Positions 27,700 through 36,113 of a DNA stretch of 64,000 nt are shown here, piece by piece. Source of the stretch: Nodosilinea sp. FACHB-141. GTDB taxonomy: Bacteria > Cyanobacteriota > Cyanobacteriia > Phormidesmidales > Phormidesmidaceae. A program made the position numbers and the translations under genes. The DNA lies in contig NZ_JACJPP010000011.1 of NCBI RefSeq assembly GCF_014696135.1, forward strand, positions 372,001 to 436,000, read 5' to 3'. Within the stretch, counting starts at the first letter, position 1. Every line of letters begins with the position of its first letter. The notes beneath the pieces are model-generated. The model was given only the letters and a program-made list of their open reading frames with translations, made no database searches and was not told the DNA's origin.

Positions 27700-28473
27700 C
27701 TAGAACAGGTCTTTTTTGCCCCTCAGCCGGGCAAAGGTCTGCACTGTTGAGGTGCTGTTCATGGCCTGCTGTAGGCTAGCTTCATCCCACCGGAGGAAGG
27801 GATTGGTTTGCTTTTCGAGCCCTAGCTCGGTGGGCACCGTGGGTTGGTCTTGGGCGCGGGCCGCCTCTACCTGTTTTAACCGCTGTTGCAGGGCAGCATT
27901 GGTGCCATCCACGATGACGGCAAACTTGAGGTTGCTCAGCGTGTACTCGTGGGCGCACCACACCCGGGTGGTGTCGGGCAGCTGACGCAGCTTGCCCAGC
28001 GACTCGACCATCTGCTGGGGAGTGCCCTCAAATAGGCGACCGCAGCCTCCGGCAAACAGGGTGTCGCCGCAGAAGAGTTCTCCCCAGTCCTTGGCTGTGG
28101 CCGGAGCTAGGTAGTAGGCAATGTGGGCGTAGGTGTGGCCGGGCACGAAAATCACCTCGGCTTGGCGATCGCAGATCTGCACCCGATCCCCCTCCTGCAA
28201 AAAATGGGTCTGCCCAGGAATGCGGCCCCGATCCTCGGTGCCGCCGTAGACCTGAGCCTGGGGAAATTGCTCTAGCAGCTGGCGGTTACCGCCCACGTGG
28301 TCGCTGTGGTGGTGGGTGTTAAAAATGGCGGTTAGCGTTGCGCCCAGCTCCTTTAGGGTGTGGAGCACCGGCTCGGCATCGCCGGGGTCAACCACGGCAG
28401 CCTGTCCCTGAACGGCATCGTGGAGCACAAAGATGTAGTTGTCGCGAAAGGCCGCTACCCGATAAATTTCCAT
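27700..28473 (-). CDS. gloB: Hydroxyacylglutathione hydrolase (glyoxalase II)
   Basis: Glyoxalase II hydrolyses S-lactoylglutathione to lactate and glutathione in methylglyoxal detoxification. The 257-residue metallo-beta-lactamase-fold protein has the metal motif [11 protein letters not shown] (~residue 53), [34 protein letters not shown] and [14 protein letters not shown], all metal ligands in place. The C-terminal helical domain ends [13 protein letters not shown], the glutathione-contact region with K-K. The length and ATG start ([17 protein letters not shown]) are normal. It is probably transcribed from its own promoter in the region shared with the small gene at 28703. Confidence 0.94.
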   Translation of the reverse strand: MEIYRVAAFRDNYIFVLHDAVQGQAAVVDPGDAEPVLHTLKELGATLTAIFNTHHHSDHVGGNRQLLEQFPQAQVYGGTEDRGRIPGQTHFLQEGDRVQICDRQAEVIFVPGHTYAHIAYYLAPATAKDWGELFCGDTLFAGGCGRLFEGTPQQMVESLGKLRQLPDTTRVWCAHEYTLSNLKFAVIVDGTNAALQQRLKQVEAARAQDQPTVPTELGLEKQTNPFLRWDEASLQQAMNSTSTVQTFARLRGKKDLF

Positions 28474-28624
28474 GTAGTGCTCCTTGTTCCGTGCTGTTTT
28501 TCCGTAGCTTTTCCGTGGAAAACCTGCCGTTGACCAAGCTTTAATACAGGTTTACTGAATCTTCACCAGCCGCTCAACCGTAGTGTTTAGAGATTGGGCA
28601 TGCTGAAGGAAGCATGAAAATGTA

Positions 28625-28660
28625 GCAAGGGCTACACCGCAGGCTGCGGTACGGCCTTGC
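28625..28660 (+). other. Two-tier stem-loop upstream of the small gene
   Basis: GCAAGG (28625-28630) pairs with CCTTGC (28655-28660), and inside it ACCGCAG (28636-28642) pairs with CTGCGGT (28644-28650) around one G. It lies between the divergent gloB and the 65-residue gene, ~40 bp before the start of the latter. It may be a 5' leader structure or a dispersed intergenic element; no RNA family was recognised. Confidence 0.5.
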
Positions 28661-28702
28661 GAACTTCTACTATCGTCACTCCTGAATCGAGGATTTGCAA
28701 TC

Positions 28703-28900
28703 ATGGTGTCGTCTCTGCCCGCCCCAGATATTCAGTTGCTTGTTAGCGTTGCCATAGAGCAAGGGACTTTGAGCCGCCGCGACCATCTGAGCCTATCGAC
28801 GGCGATGTTGAGCAATCCCCTGTTGACCGCCCGCGATCGCCAGTACATCAACCAGGTGTTTGACAATATTCGCTCTGGACGAGTGCGCCTGGCTGATTAG
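28703..28900 (+). CDS. Small uncharacterised protein, 65 residues
   Basis: This is a short open frame with codon use like its neighbours and a clear terminator 34 bp after the stop, so it is probably a real gene. The product is helical and amphipathic with no membrane span: IQLLVSVAIEQGTLSRRDHL, then LLTARDRQYINQVFDNIRSG. The sequence resembles small cyanobacterial proteins of unknown role, but I cannot name the family. It is preceded by an unusual stem-loop at 28625-28660 and starts 229 bp from the divergent gloB gene. Confidence 0.65.
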   Translation: MVSSLPAPDIQLLVSVAIEQGTLSRRDHLSLSTAMLSNPLLTARDRQYINQVFDNIRSGRVRLAD

Positions 28901-28933
28901 AACTTTCCTTATTTTTCTATACAGACACCGTTG

Positions 28934-28960
28934 CGCCCTGGCTAACCCCAGGGCGTTTTG
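28934..28960 (+). terminator. Rho-independent terminator after the 65-residue gene
   Basis: The 8-bp GC stem CGCCCTGG (28934-28941) with CCAGGGCG (28948-28955) has a 6-base loop and is followed by TTTTG and a further TTTT. Confidence 0.85.
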
Positions 28961-29055
28961 CTTTTACAATTTAGGGCAGCTAGGGCTGCGGTAAGCTACG
29001 GGGTGGCCGTGCTCTGGGGCCAAGTTCAGATCTAGAGATTCAGCGGTCAACACCT

Positions 29056-30129
29056 GTGCGTCAAAACCGCCCTCGCTATGGCGAAACGACTGTTGAAGAA
29101 AGCTATCGGCACACTCGGCAACACCTGATTCGCGGGGCGATCGCCCTTGGCTGTGTGATGGTGTCGGGGGTGTGCTGGTATCACTTTATAGAGGGGTGGA
29201 GCTGGCTAGACTCGGTCTACATGGCGGTGATTACCCTGTCGACCGTGGGCTTTGGGGAGACAAACCCGCTGAGCCCCGAGGGTCGCCTCTTTACCATCCT
29301 GCTGATCATGACCGGGGTAGGCGTAATTGCCTATATTCTCAACAATCTCACCGAGGCGATCGTGCAGGGTCACTTTCAGGCCGGGTTTCGCTCACTTAAG
29401 CGGCGCAGATTTATGGAATCCATGCAGGGTCACTACATCATCTGTGGCCTCGGCCGTACGGGTCGCCAGGTTGCCACAGAGTTCTTTGCAGAGAATATCC
29501 CTTTCGTGGTAGTCGACTCTGAAGATAGCGCAGTGCAGAGAGCCCAACAGTTGGGATACATCACGCTTCAAGGTGACGCTACCCAAGATCAGGTGTTGCT
29601 CCAGGCTGGGGTAGAGCGGGCCCGCTGTCTGGTGGCGGCCCTGCCCTCCGATGCCGAAAACCTCTACATCGTGCTCTCGGCCAAAACTCTGTCGCCCAAT
29701 ATTCGCACCATTGCCCGCGCCAGCAGCGAAGAGGCCATCCTCAAACTTCAGCGGGGTGGGGCCGATGTGGTAGTGTCGCCCTACATCACCGGTGGCAAAC
29801 GCATGGCGGCGGCAGCCCTGCGGCCCCAGGTGGTGGATTTTTTAGATGGCATTCTTACCGGGGCCGAGCGCACGGTCTATGTGGAAGAGTTTTTGCTGCT
29901 GCCCGAGAGCTGTCCGATCATTGGCAAAACCCTGGCTGAGGCGCAGCTGGGTCGTCAGTCTGGGGCACTGATTTTGGCTATTCGTCGCGACGGTGGGGTG
30001 CTGCTTTTTGGCCCCACCGCCGATACTCGCCTCTATCCCGGCGACATGGTGATCAGCATGGGCAATACCGATCAGCTGCGGCTGCTGAGCCAAATTCTTA
30101 GCCCGATCGAACAGGGCAGAAAGGCGTGA
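29056..30129 (+). CDS. Potassium channel protein with TrkA/RCK domains
   Basis: This is a two-span K+ channel subunit of 357 residues. The pore loop TLSTVGFGETNPL carries the selectivity filter TVGFGE (residues 63-68) between membrane helices at ~25-43 and ~77-98. The RCK/TrkA-N domain starts at ~126 with YIICGLGRTGRQVATEF, a Rossmann nucleotide site, and has TLQGDATQDQVLLQAGVERA. A TrkA-C domain follows at ~275-350. The layout is that of MthK/GsuK-type ligand-gated channels. It starts with GTG at 29056. No partner gene is seen. The ligand (nucleotide or Ca2+) cannot be told. Confidence 0.9.
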   Translation: MRQNRPRYGETTVEESYRHTRQHLIRGAIALGCVMVSGVCWYHFIEGWSWLDSVYMAVITLSTVGFGETNPLSPEGRLFTILLIMTGVGVIAYILNNLTEAIVQGHFQAGFRSLKRRRFMESMQGHYIICGLGRTGRQVATEFFAENIPFVVVDSEDSAVQRAQQLGYITLQGDATQDQVLLQAGVERARCLVAALPSDAENLYIVLSAKTLSPNIRTIARASSEEAILKLQRGGADVVVSPYITGGKRMAAAALRPQVVDFLDGILTGAERTVYVEEFLLLPESCPIIGKTLAEAQLGRQSGALILAIRRDGGVLLFGPTADTRLYPGDMVISMGNTDQLRLLSQILSPIEQGRKA

Positions 30130-30329
30130 TTTTGGCCCTGATGTCCACCTCGACCCAGAGCAGCGGTCGCTAAAGCTTTAAATCTTACAATTTTCCACAC
30201 GGTAGTCATTTTCTGCCATTTATCGCTAGCGTTCAGTATTAAGGTTTGATGCGCGGCCCACCCAGTGCTTGATCCGGGATGCGTTGATGGATCTTAGCCG
30301 AACCTAAACCCGCCCTTGGCGATGACCCT

Positions 30330-30806
30330 ATGCAAGACCTGCAAGAACGCTTCATTTTGGTCATTGATCCCAACCCGGTCCATGCCCAGGTGGTTCAGCG
30401 GGTTCTGATCGAGGGATCAGGCTGCGATTCGCAAAGCGATCTGCCCCAGAATCACCTCGAAATTGTCGTGAGCGGGGAGGCGGCGATCGACTACCTGCTG
30501 CAGCAGGGTGAGTACGCCCAAGCTCCCCGCCCCGATTTAGTTCTGCTGGATCTCGAGCTGCCAAAGCTGGAACTGTCGGAAAACGACGGCTACAACATTC
30601 TCACCACCATCAAGACGACGCCTCACCTCAGGCAGATTCCGGTGATTGTGTTTACGGAGTCTGACCGCAGCGAGGATATTTTGCGGAGCTATGCCAGCCA
30701 AAGCAACTGTTATGTAGTGAAGATGGCTGATTTAGAGCAGCTGTCTCACACGGTGAAGCAGATCGAGGCGTTTTGGCTTGGGATTGTAACGCTGCCGCTG
30801 CGGTGA
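30330..30806 (+). CDS. Single-domain response regulator, Rcp1-like
   Basis: This 158-residue receiver domain has no output domain. The phosphoacceptor is Asp74 in LVLLDLELPK; VIVFTESDRSEDI carries the switch Thr and VVKMADLEQL the conserved Lys. The first acidic pocket reads VIDPNP with only one Asp (Asp13) instead of the usual adjacent pair, which may affect Mg2+ binding. The C-terminus QIEAFWLGIVTLP closely resembles that of Rcp1 at 34107, so the two are relatives. It lies 590 bp upstream of the phytochrome gene but is not clearly part of its operon. Confidence 0.85.
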   Translation: MQDLQERFILVIDPNPVHAQVVQRVLIEGSGCDSQSDLPQNHLEIVVSGEAAIDYLLQQGEYAQAPRPDLVLLDLELPKLELSENDGYNILTTIKTTPHLRQIPVIVFTESDRSEDILRSYASQSNCYVVKMADLEQLSHTVKQIEAFWLGIVTLPLR

Positions 30807-31397
30807 GTCTCTCCTGCTTCAATACGTTTGGTAAATAAACAAAAACTATTTAGTATTCTTCCTCGTTGAAAGTCTGCTTTGAGAGAGTGATTGAAATCTA
30901 AATTTACCTAAAAAGCAAATTTCCTATTTTCTTAATAACCTTATTCTGAAGCCTCAATTTATCTAAGATATGCTGCTGAATAGAGCCACTTCAGAGCACG
31001 ATGCTCTAACTTGCAGCGGATGGTTGGGCTAGGATTTTGGCCAGCGCCAATACATGAAACCCTGTTCCTTCTAGCCTCCTTGCCCAACCACAGAGATTTT
31101 CCCAGGCCAAACGTTCGATTTTCAATGGGTCCTAAATTTAAGCAATTGGACCTAGGCTAACGTTTGTACTGCGATCGATGAGATCGAGCCGAAAGCTGTT
31201 TTTCCTAGTTCTTAAGACTGCTTGAGACCTTGACGCGAGACATTAATGCTTGATTTGGTCGAGCCATTCTAAGGCTCTATTTGGCGCGGCATTGCAGGGC
31301 CTTTTCGGGACTAAACATTGCCCTAGACGGTTAAAACTTACTTGCCTGAACACTGCCGACTAGCCCACTCACAACTTTCCCTAGGAGAGCGATCGCT
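30807..31397. other. Gene-free 590-bp region ahead of the phytochrome gene
   Basis: No open frame with recognisable content is seen on either strand, and no tRNA. The left part (30830-30990) is AT-rich. It probably contains the cph1 promoter and 5' leader. The last bases before the phytochrome start (CTAGGAGAGCGATCGCT) include a ribosome site and a HIP1 octamer. Confidence 0.5.
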
Positions 31398-33707
31398 ATG
31401 ACCCTTCGAAATCTGAACCTCGACGCCCAGCTGGTGAATCTCAAACAACCCGAGATTCACACCCTGACTCAGGTGCAGCCCCACGGGGTGTTGCTGGTGC
31501 TGCGGGAGGCAGACCTGTCGATTGTGCAGGTGAGTCGCAACACCCGTGATGCCTTTGGCCTGGCGGCGGAGGACGTGCTGGGCCAAACCCTAGATGACCT
31601 GTTCGACGCCTACCAGGTGGATCAGATTCGAGCGGGCCTGCGCCAGGAAAATTTGGACATCTTGAACCCCACCAAGGTGTGGGTGCGCCGTCGCGGCGAT
31701 GACTACGCCGTGTACGACGCCATCTTCCACCGCAATAGCGAAGGCTTTTTGATTCTAGAGCTGGAGCCAGCGCTAACCAACGAGGCCATCCCGTTTCTGA
31801 GCTTTTACCACTTGGCGCGGGCCTCAATTGGGCAGCTGGAGGCGAGGACGGCCAGCCTGGCGGATTTTTGCCGCATCATCGTCCACGAGGTGCGGCAGGT
31901 GACGGGCTTTGATCGAGTGATGCTCTACAAGTTTGATGATGACGGTCACGGCGAAGTGCTGGCCGAAGAAAAACTTGACGACATGGAGGTTTACCTGGGC
32001 CTGCACTTCCCTGAGTCTGACGTGCCCAAGCCGGCCCGCAAGATGTTTTTGTCCAACTGGATTCGGGTAATTCCAAACGCCAGCGCCGAGCCGGTGGAAC
32101 TGGTGCCCGCTCTCAACCCCGTCACCCAGCACGGCACCGACCTGGTGATGTCGATTTTGCGGCAGCCCTACCGCTGCCACACCGAGTATCTGCACCACAT
32201 GAATGTCGAGGCCTCTCTGACCATTTCGCTGATGAAGGATCAGAAACTGTGGGGGCTGATTGCCTGTCACCACAAGACACCCAAGTACGTGCCCTACGAG
32301 CTGCGCAAGGCCTGTGAATTTTTGGGCCGGGTGATTTTTGCTGAAATTTCGACCCTAGAAGAAGAAGCTGACCAAAGCTATCGCCTGAAGCTGGCCGCGG
32401 TGCAGTCAGCGCTAATTGATCAAATGGCGCGAGAAGATTACTTTGTTGACGGGCTGGTGCGCCACGACCCCAGCCTGCTGGATCTGGTGGGAGCTAAGGG
32501 GGCGGCGATTTGCTTTGGTGGTCAGTGGACCACCCTGGGCCGCACTCCGCCCGAGGAGGAGCTGAACTATCTGGTGCAGTGGCTGAGCACCTCGACCGAA
32601 CAGGATGTTATGGTGACCAACGCCCTGCCGCTGGACTACACCGAAGCTCAGCGGTTTAAGGATATGGCCAGCGGTCTGCTGGCGATCGCTATCTCCAAGC
32701 GCAGCTACGTGCTGTGGTTCCGCCCGGAGGTGATTCAGACGGTGAACTGGGGCGGCAACCCCAACGAGGCCTATACCCTGGTGGGCGAGGGCGAGGAGCA
32801 ATGGCTGTGCCCGCGCCAGTCGTTTGAGCTGTGGAAGGAGACGGTGAGCCTGCGATCGCTGCCCTGGCAGCCGGTAGAAATTAAAGCGGCCCTGGAGCTG
32901 CGCAAGGCGATCGTCAACATCGTGCTGCGCCAGGCGGAGGAACTGGCCCTGCTGGCCAACGACCTGGAGCGATCGAACGCCGAACTGAAGAAGTTTGCCT
33001 ACATAGCCTCCCATGACCTGCAAGAGCCGCTCAACCAGGTAGCTAACTTTGTGCAGCTCTTAGAGATGCGCTATGATGCCAAGCTCGACGAAGACGGCAA
33101 AGAGTTTATTGGCTTTGCGGTAGAAGGGGTGAGCCTGATGCAAACCCTGATCGACGACGTGCTGGCCTACAGTAAGGTAGATCTCCAGGGCATCGAGTGG
33201 CAGCTGACGGAGGTGCAGCAGGCCCTCGACCAGGCCCTCGGCAACCTGCGCGGGCGAGTGGCCGAAACCGGCGCGATCATTACCGTCGACCCGCTGCCCA
33301 CCATCGTCGCCGACAGCACCCAGCTGATGCAGCTGTTCCAAAACCTAATTGGCAACGCGATCAAGTTTCGCCAGCCTGGTGAAACGCCCCGGATTCACGT
33401 TGGGGTGCAGCGCCAGGAGGAGCACTGGCTGTTCTCGGTGGCAGACAACGGCATTGGCTTTGACCCCCAGTTTGCCGAGCGCATCTTTGTCATCTTCCAG
33501 CGGCTGCACACCCGCGACGAGTACGCTGGCTCGGGCATGGGGCTGGCCATTTGCAAGAAGATTGTCGAGTGCCACCGAGGCCGCATCTGGGTTGAGGCCG
33601 TCCCTGACCAGGGGGCAACCTTCTATTTCACCATCCCCGTTGAAGGACGCGATCGCAACCATGGCAACGGACGCAAGGCCAAAAACTATCTTTTTAGTCG
33701 AGGATAA
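31398..33707 (+). CDS. cph1: Phytochrome histidine kinase (Cph1 type)
   Basis: This is a red/far-red photoreceptor kinase of 769 residues. The PAS domain lies at ~18-125, with no Cys in its N-terminal extension. The GAF domain (~140-310) has Cys260 in YRCHTEYLHHM, aligned with the bilin-binding Cys259 of Cph1, and HFPESDVPKPAR (the PASDIP-like motif with Val for Ile). PHY (~325-505) carries the tongue motif PRQSF (472-476). DHp has His539 in SHDLQEPL. The kinase domain has NLIGNAIKFR, DNGIGFD and GSGMGLAICKK. It should bind phycocyanobilin and phosphorylate Rcp1, whose gene overlaps its last 47 bp. All key residues are present. Confidence 0.95.
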   Translation: MTLRNLNLDAQLVNLKQPEIHTLTQVQPHGVLLVLREADLSIVQVSRNTRDAFGLAAEDVLGQTLDDLFDAYQVDQIRAGLRQENLDILNPTKVWVRRRGDDYAVYDAIFHRNSEGFLILELEPALTNEAIPFLSFYHLARASIGQLEARTASLADFCRIIVHEVRQVTGFDRVMLYKFDDDGHGEVLAEEKLDDMEVYLGLHFPESDVPKPARKMFLSNWIRVIPNASAEPVELVPALNPVTQHGTDLVMSILRQPYRCHTEYLHHMNVEASLTISLMKDQKLWGLIACHHKTPKYVPYELRKACEFLGRVIFAEISTLEEEADQSYRLKLAAVQSALIDQMAREDYFVDGLVRHDPSLLDLVGAKGAAICFGGQWTTLGRTPPEEELNYLVQWLSTSTEQDVMVTNALPLDYTEAQRFKDMASGLLAIAISKRSYVLWFRPEVIQTVNWGGNPNEAYTLVGEGEEQWLCPRQSFELWKETVSLRSLPWQPVEIKAALELRKAIVNIVLRQAEELALLANDLERSNAELKKFAYIASHDLQEPLNQVANFVQLLEMRYDAKLDEDGKEFIGFAVEGVSLMQTLIDDVLAYSKVDLQGIEWQLTEVQQALDQALGNLRGRVAETGAIITVDPLPTIVADSTQLMQLFQNLIGNAIKFRQPGETPRIHVGVQRQEEHWLFSVADNGIGFDPQFAERIFVIFQRLHTRDEYAGSGMGLAICKKIVECHRGRIWVEAVPDQGATFYFTIPVEGRDRNHGNGRKAKNYLFSRG

Positions 33708-34107
33708 TCGCGGCGACATTCGCCTGATTCAGGAGGCCCTCAAGAGCACCGCCGCCCCGTGCGAGATTGTGATCGCCCGGGACGGCATGGAGGCGATGGC
33801 TTACCTGCACCGTCAGGGGGAGTTTGCTGAGGCCACTACCCCTGACCTGATTTTGCTCGATCTCAACTTGCCCAAGAAAGACGGGCGGGAGGTGCTGGCC
33901 GACATCAAGGCCAGCGACGCCCTCAAGCACATTCCGATTATTGTGTTGACCACCTCGCGGAACGAGGAGGACATTTGCAAGAGCTACGACTTGCACGTCA
34001 ACTGCTACATCTCAAAATCGCGCAACTTGACCCAGTTGTTCAAAATTGTGCAAGGAATTGAGGCATTTTGGCTAGAAACAGCGACGCTACCCTCGAGTAC
34101 CCCCTAA
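33661..34107 (+). CDS. rcp1: Phytochrome response regulator Rcp1
   Basis: This 148-residue single receiver domain is the cognate partner of Cph1. It starts at the ATG at 33661 (MATDARPKTIFLVEDNRGD), inside the 3' end of cph1, and has acidic pocket Glu14/Asp15, phosphoacceptor Asp67 (LILLDLNLPKKDG), the switch Thr in VLTTSRNEED and the Lys in YISKSRNL. The C-terminal QGIEAFWLETATLP is typical of Rcp1. The 47-bp overlap with cph1 and 40-bp overlap with the next kinase suggest coupled translation. A longer upstream open frame exists but is a read-through within cph1. Confidence 0.93.
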   Translation: MATDARPKTIFLVEDNRGDIRLIQEALKSTAAPCEIVIARDGMEAMAYLHRQGEFAEATTPDLILLDLNLPKKDGREVLADIKASDALKHIPIIVLTTSRNEEDICKSYDLHVNCYISKSRNLTQLFKIVQGIEAFWLETATLPSSTP

Positions 34108-36106
34108 ACCCGGCGGCGGTGCGAGTTCTGCTAATTGAGGATGATCTGGCCGAGGCCCGGTTTTTGCAGGAGGTGCTGAAAGGGTCACCCCGCAGTCGTT
34201 TTCAGCTCAGCCACGCCAAGTGTCTGGGGGAAGCGATCGCCTGGCTAAGGCAAGACGGCTTTGATGTGGCCCTGCTCGATCTCACCCTGCCCGACAGTAG
34301 CGGCCTCGACTCATTGGATGTGCTGCTACAAGAAGCCCCAAGCCTGCCGGTGGTAGTGCTGACCAACACCAACGATGACGCTCTGGCGGTGGCCGCCGTG
34401 CGCCACGGTGCCCAAGACTATTTGATGAAGCGATCGCTCCAGCAGGAGGTGCTGGTGCGATCGCTGTTCTATGCGATCGAGCGGCAGCGGGCTGAAGACG
34501 CCCTGCGCAATGCCAACGAGATTTTGGAAGACCGCGTGCAGGCCCGCACCGCCGAGCTAGAGGCGGCCAACCGAAACCTGCGCCAGGAGATTGAGCAGCG
34601 CCAGCGCATTCAAGAACGCCTCACCCTGGCTCAAAACGCCGCCAGCATTGGCACCTTCGAGTGGTGCGTCGACGCACCCGATCGCGACCCCTCAAACCCG
34701 GTCGCAGATGTACCCTGGCCCATAGCCGATATGATGGCCAGCTTTAGCGACAGCTGGCCCTGGCCCATTCACCCCGATGACACCGAGCGGGTCACTCAGG
34801 AGCTAAGGCGGGCGCTGCAGCAGGGGCAGGGGCTCAAAACCGAGTTTCGCATTTTGGTCGGCGATCGAGTGCACTGGCTGACGATCAACAGCAGCCTGAT
34901 TTGCGATGTGGAGACCCACAGCGAACGCCTGCTAGGCATTCATATGGACATCACCGACAAAAAACAGCTAGAGGCTCAGTTCCTGCGATCGCAGCGGCTC
35001 GAAAGTCTGGGTACTCTGGCCGGTGGCATTGCCCACGACCTTAACAACATTCTGACGCCGATTTTGCTGGTGGTGCAGCTCTTGCCGCTGAAGCTCAAGA
35101 ACATGGATTCCTGGATTCTGGGGAAGCTTGATATTTTAGAGGCCAGCGCCCAGCGGGGGCCGACTTGGTCAAGCAAATTCTCGCTTTCACACGAGGGGTT
35201 GAGGGCAAGCGCTTTGCCCTCCAGGTTCACCATTTGCTGGCTGACATCCGCAAGCTAGTTCAGCAGACCCTGCCCAGATCCATCGATGTCTATGCCGACG
35301 TGCCAGATAGTCTGTGGCCGGTTTGGGGTGACGCTACCCAGCTGCACCAGGTGTTTATGAACCTCTGTGTCAACGCCCGCGACGCCATGCCAGCCGGCGG
35401 CACCCTGCATATCACTGCCAAGAACCTGACCCTAGACCATGACTCAGCCCAGCGGCATTTTCAGGCCCAGCCTGGCCCTTACGTTATAGTTACCGTTGCC
35501 GATACCGGCACTGGCATGGGACCAGCGGTGCTCAATCAAATTTTTGACCCCTTTTTCACCACCAAAGCCCTAGGCCAGGGTACGGGGCTGGGGCTATCGG
35601 CGGTGCTGGGCATTGTCGAAAGTCACGGTGGCTTTATCGACGTGCAAAGCCAGGTGGGCCAGGGTAGCCAGTTTCAGGTCTATCTGCCGGCCACCTTTGA
35701 GCCCAATCCTGCCGCTGTTACCCTCCCCAACCTGCTTGATGGTAGCCAGTCAACGGTGCTGGTAGTAGACGACGAACCCGCGGTCTGTGCCGCGGTGCGC
35801 ACGGTGTTAGAACTGCACAACTATCGGGTGATGGTGGCCCACGGCGGGCAGGACGCAATCGCCCTGCTGAGCGAGCACGTGGATACCATCCACACCGTAC
35901 TGATGGATCTAATGATGCCGACGATGGATGGTTTCGCAACGATTCCGCTGCTGAAGCATATCAATCCAGACCTGCGGGTGGTTGCCATGAGCGGCCTCAA
36001 CTCCGTCGATGCCGTCGCCAAAGCCGAACAGCAGGGGTTCCAGGGCTTCTTACCAAAGCCCTTCACCCGCCAGGATTTGCTCCAGCGCATGCAGCCTGTA
36101 GATTGA
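34068..36106 (+). pseudogene. Hybrid histidine kinase REC-PAS-HisKA-HATPase-REC, interrupted by a 1-base frameshift
   Basis: Two open frames (34068-35258 and 35165-36106) together make one ~679-residue hybrid kinase. The first has a receiver (Asp71), coiled coil, PAS (~185-300) and DHp with His323 (GTLAGGIAHDLNNIL). The second holds the rest of DHp (VKQILAFTRGVEGKRFAL), the ATPase domain (FMNLCVNARDAMPAGG, GTGLGLSAV) and a C-terminal receiver with VLMDLMMPTMDGF. The break is at the G run 35155-35159; inserting one G restores the family-conserved reading Q-R-G-A-D-L-V-K. It starts with TTG at 34068, inside rcp1. The defect may be real or a sequencing indel. Confidence 0.85.
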
Positions 36107-36113
36107 CCAGCGG

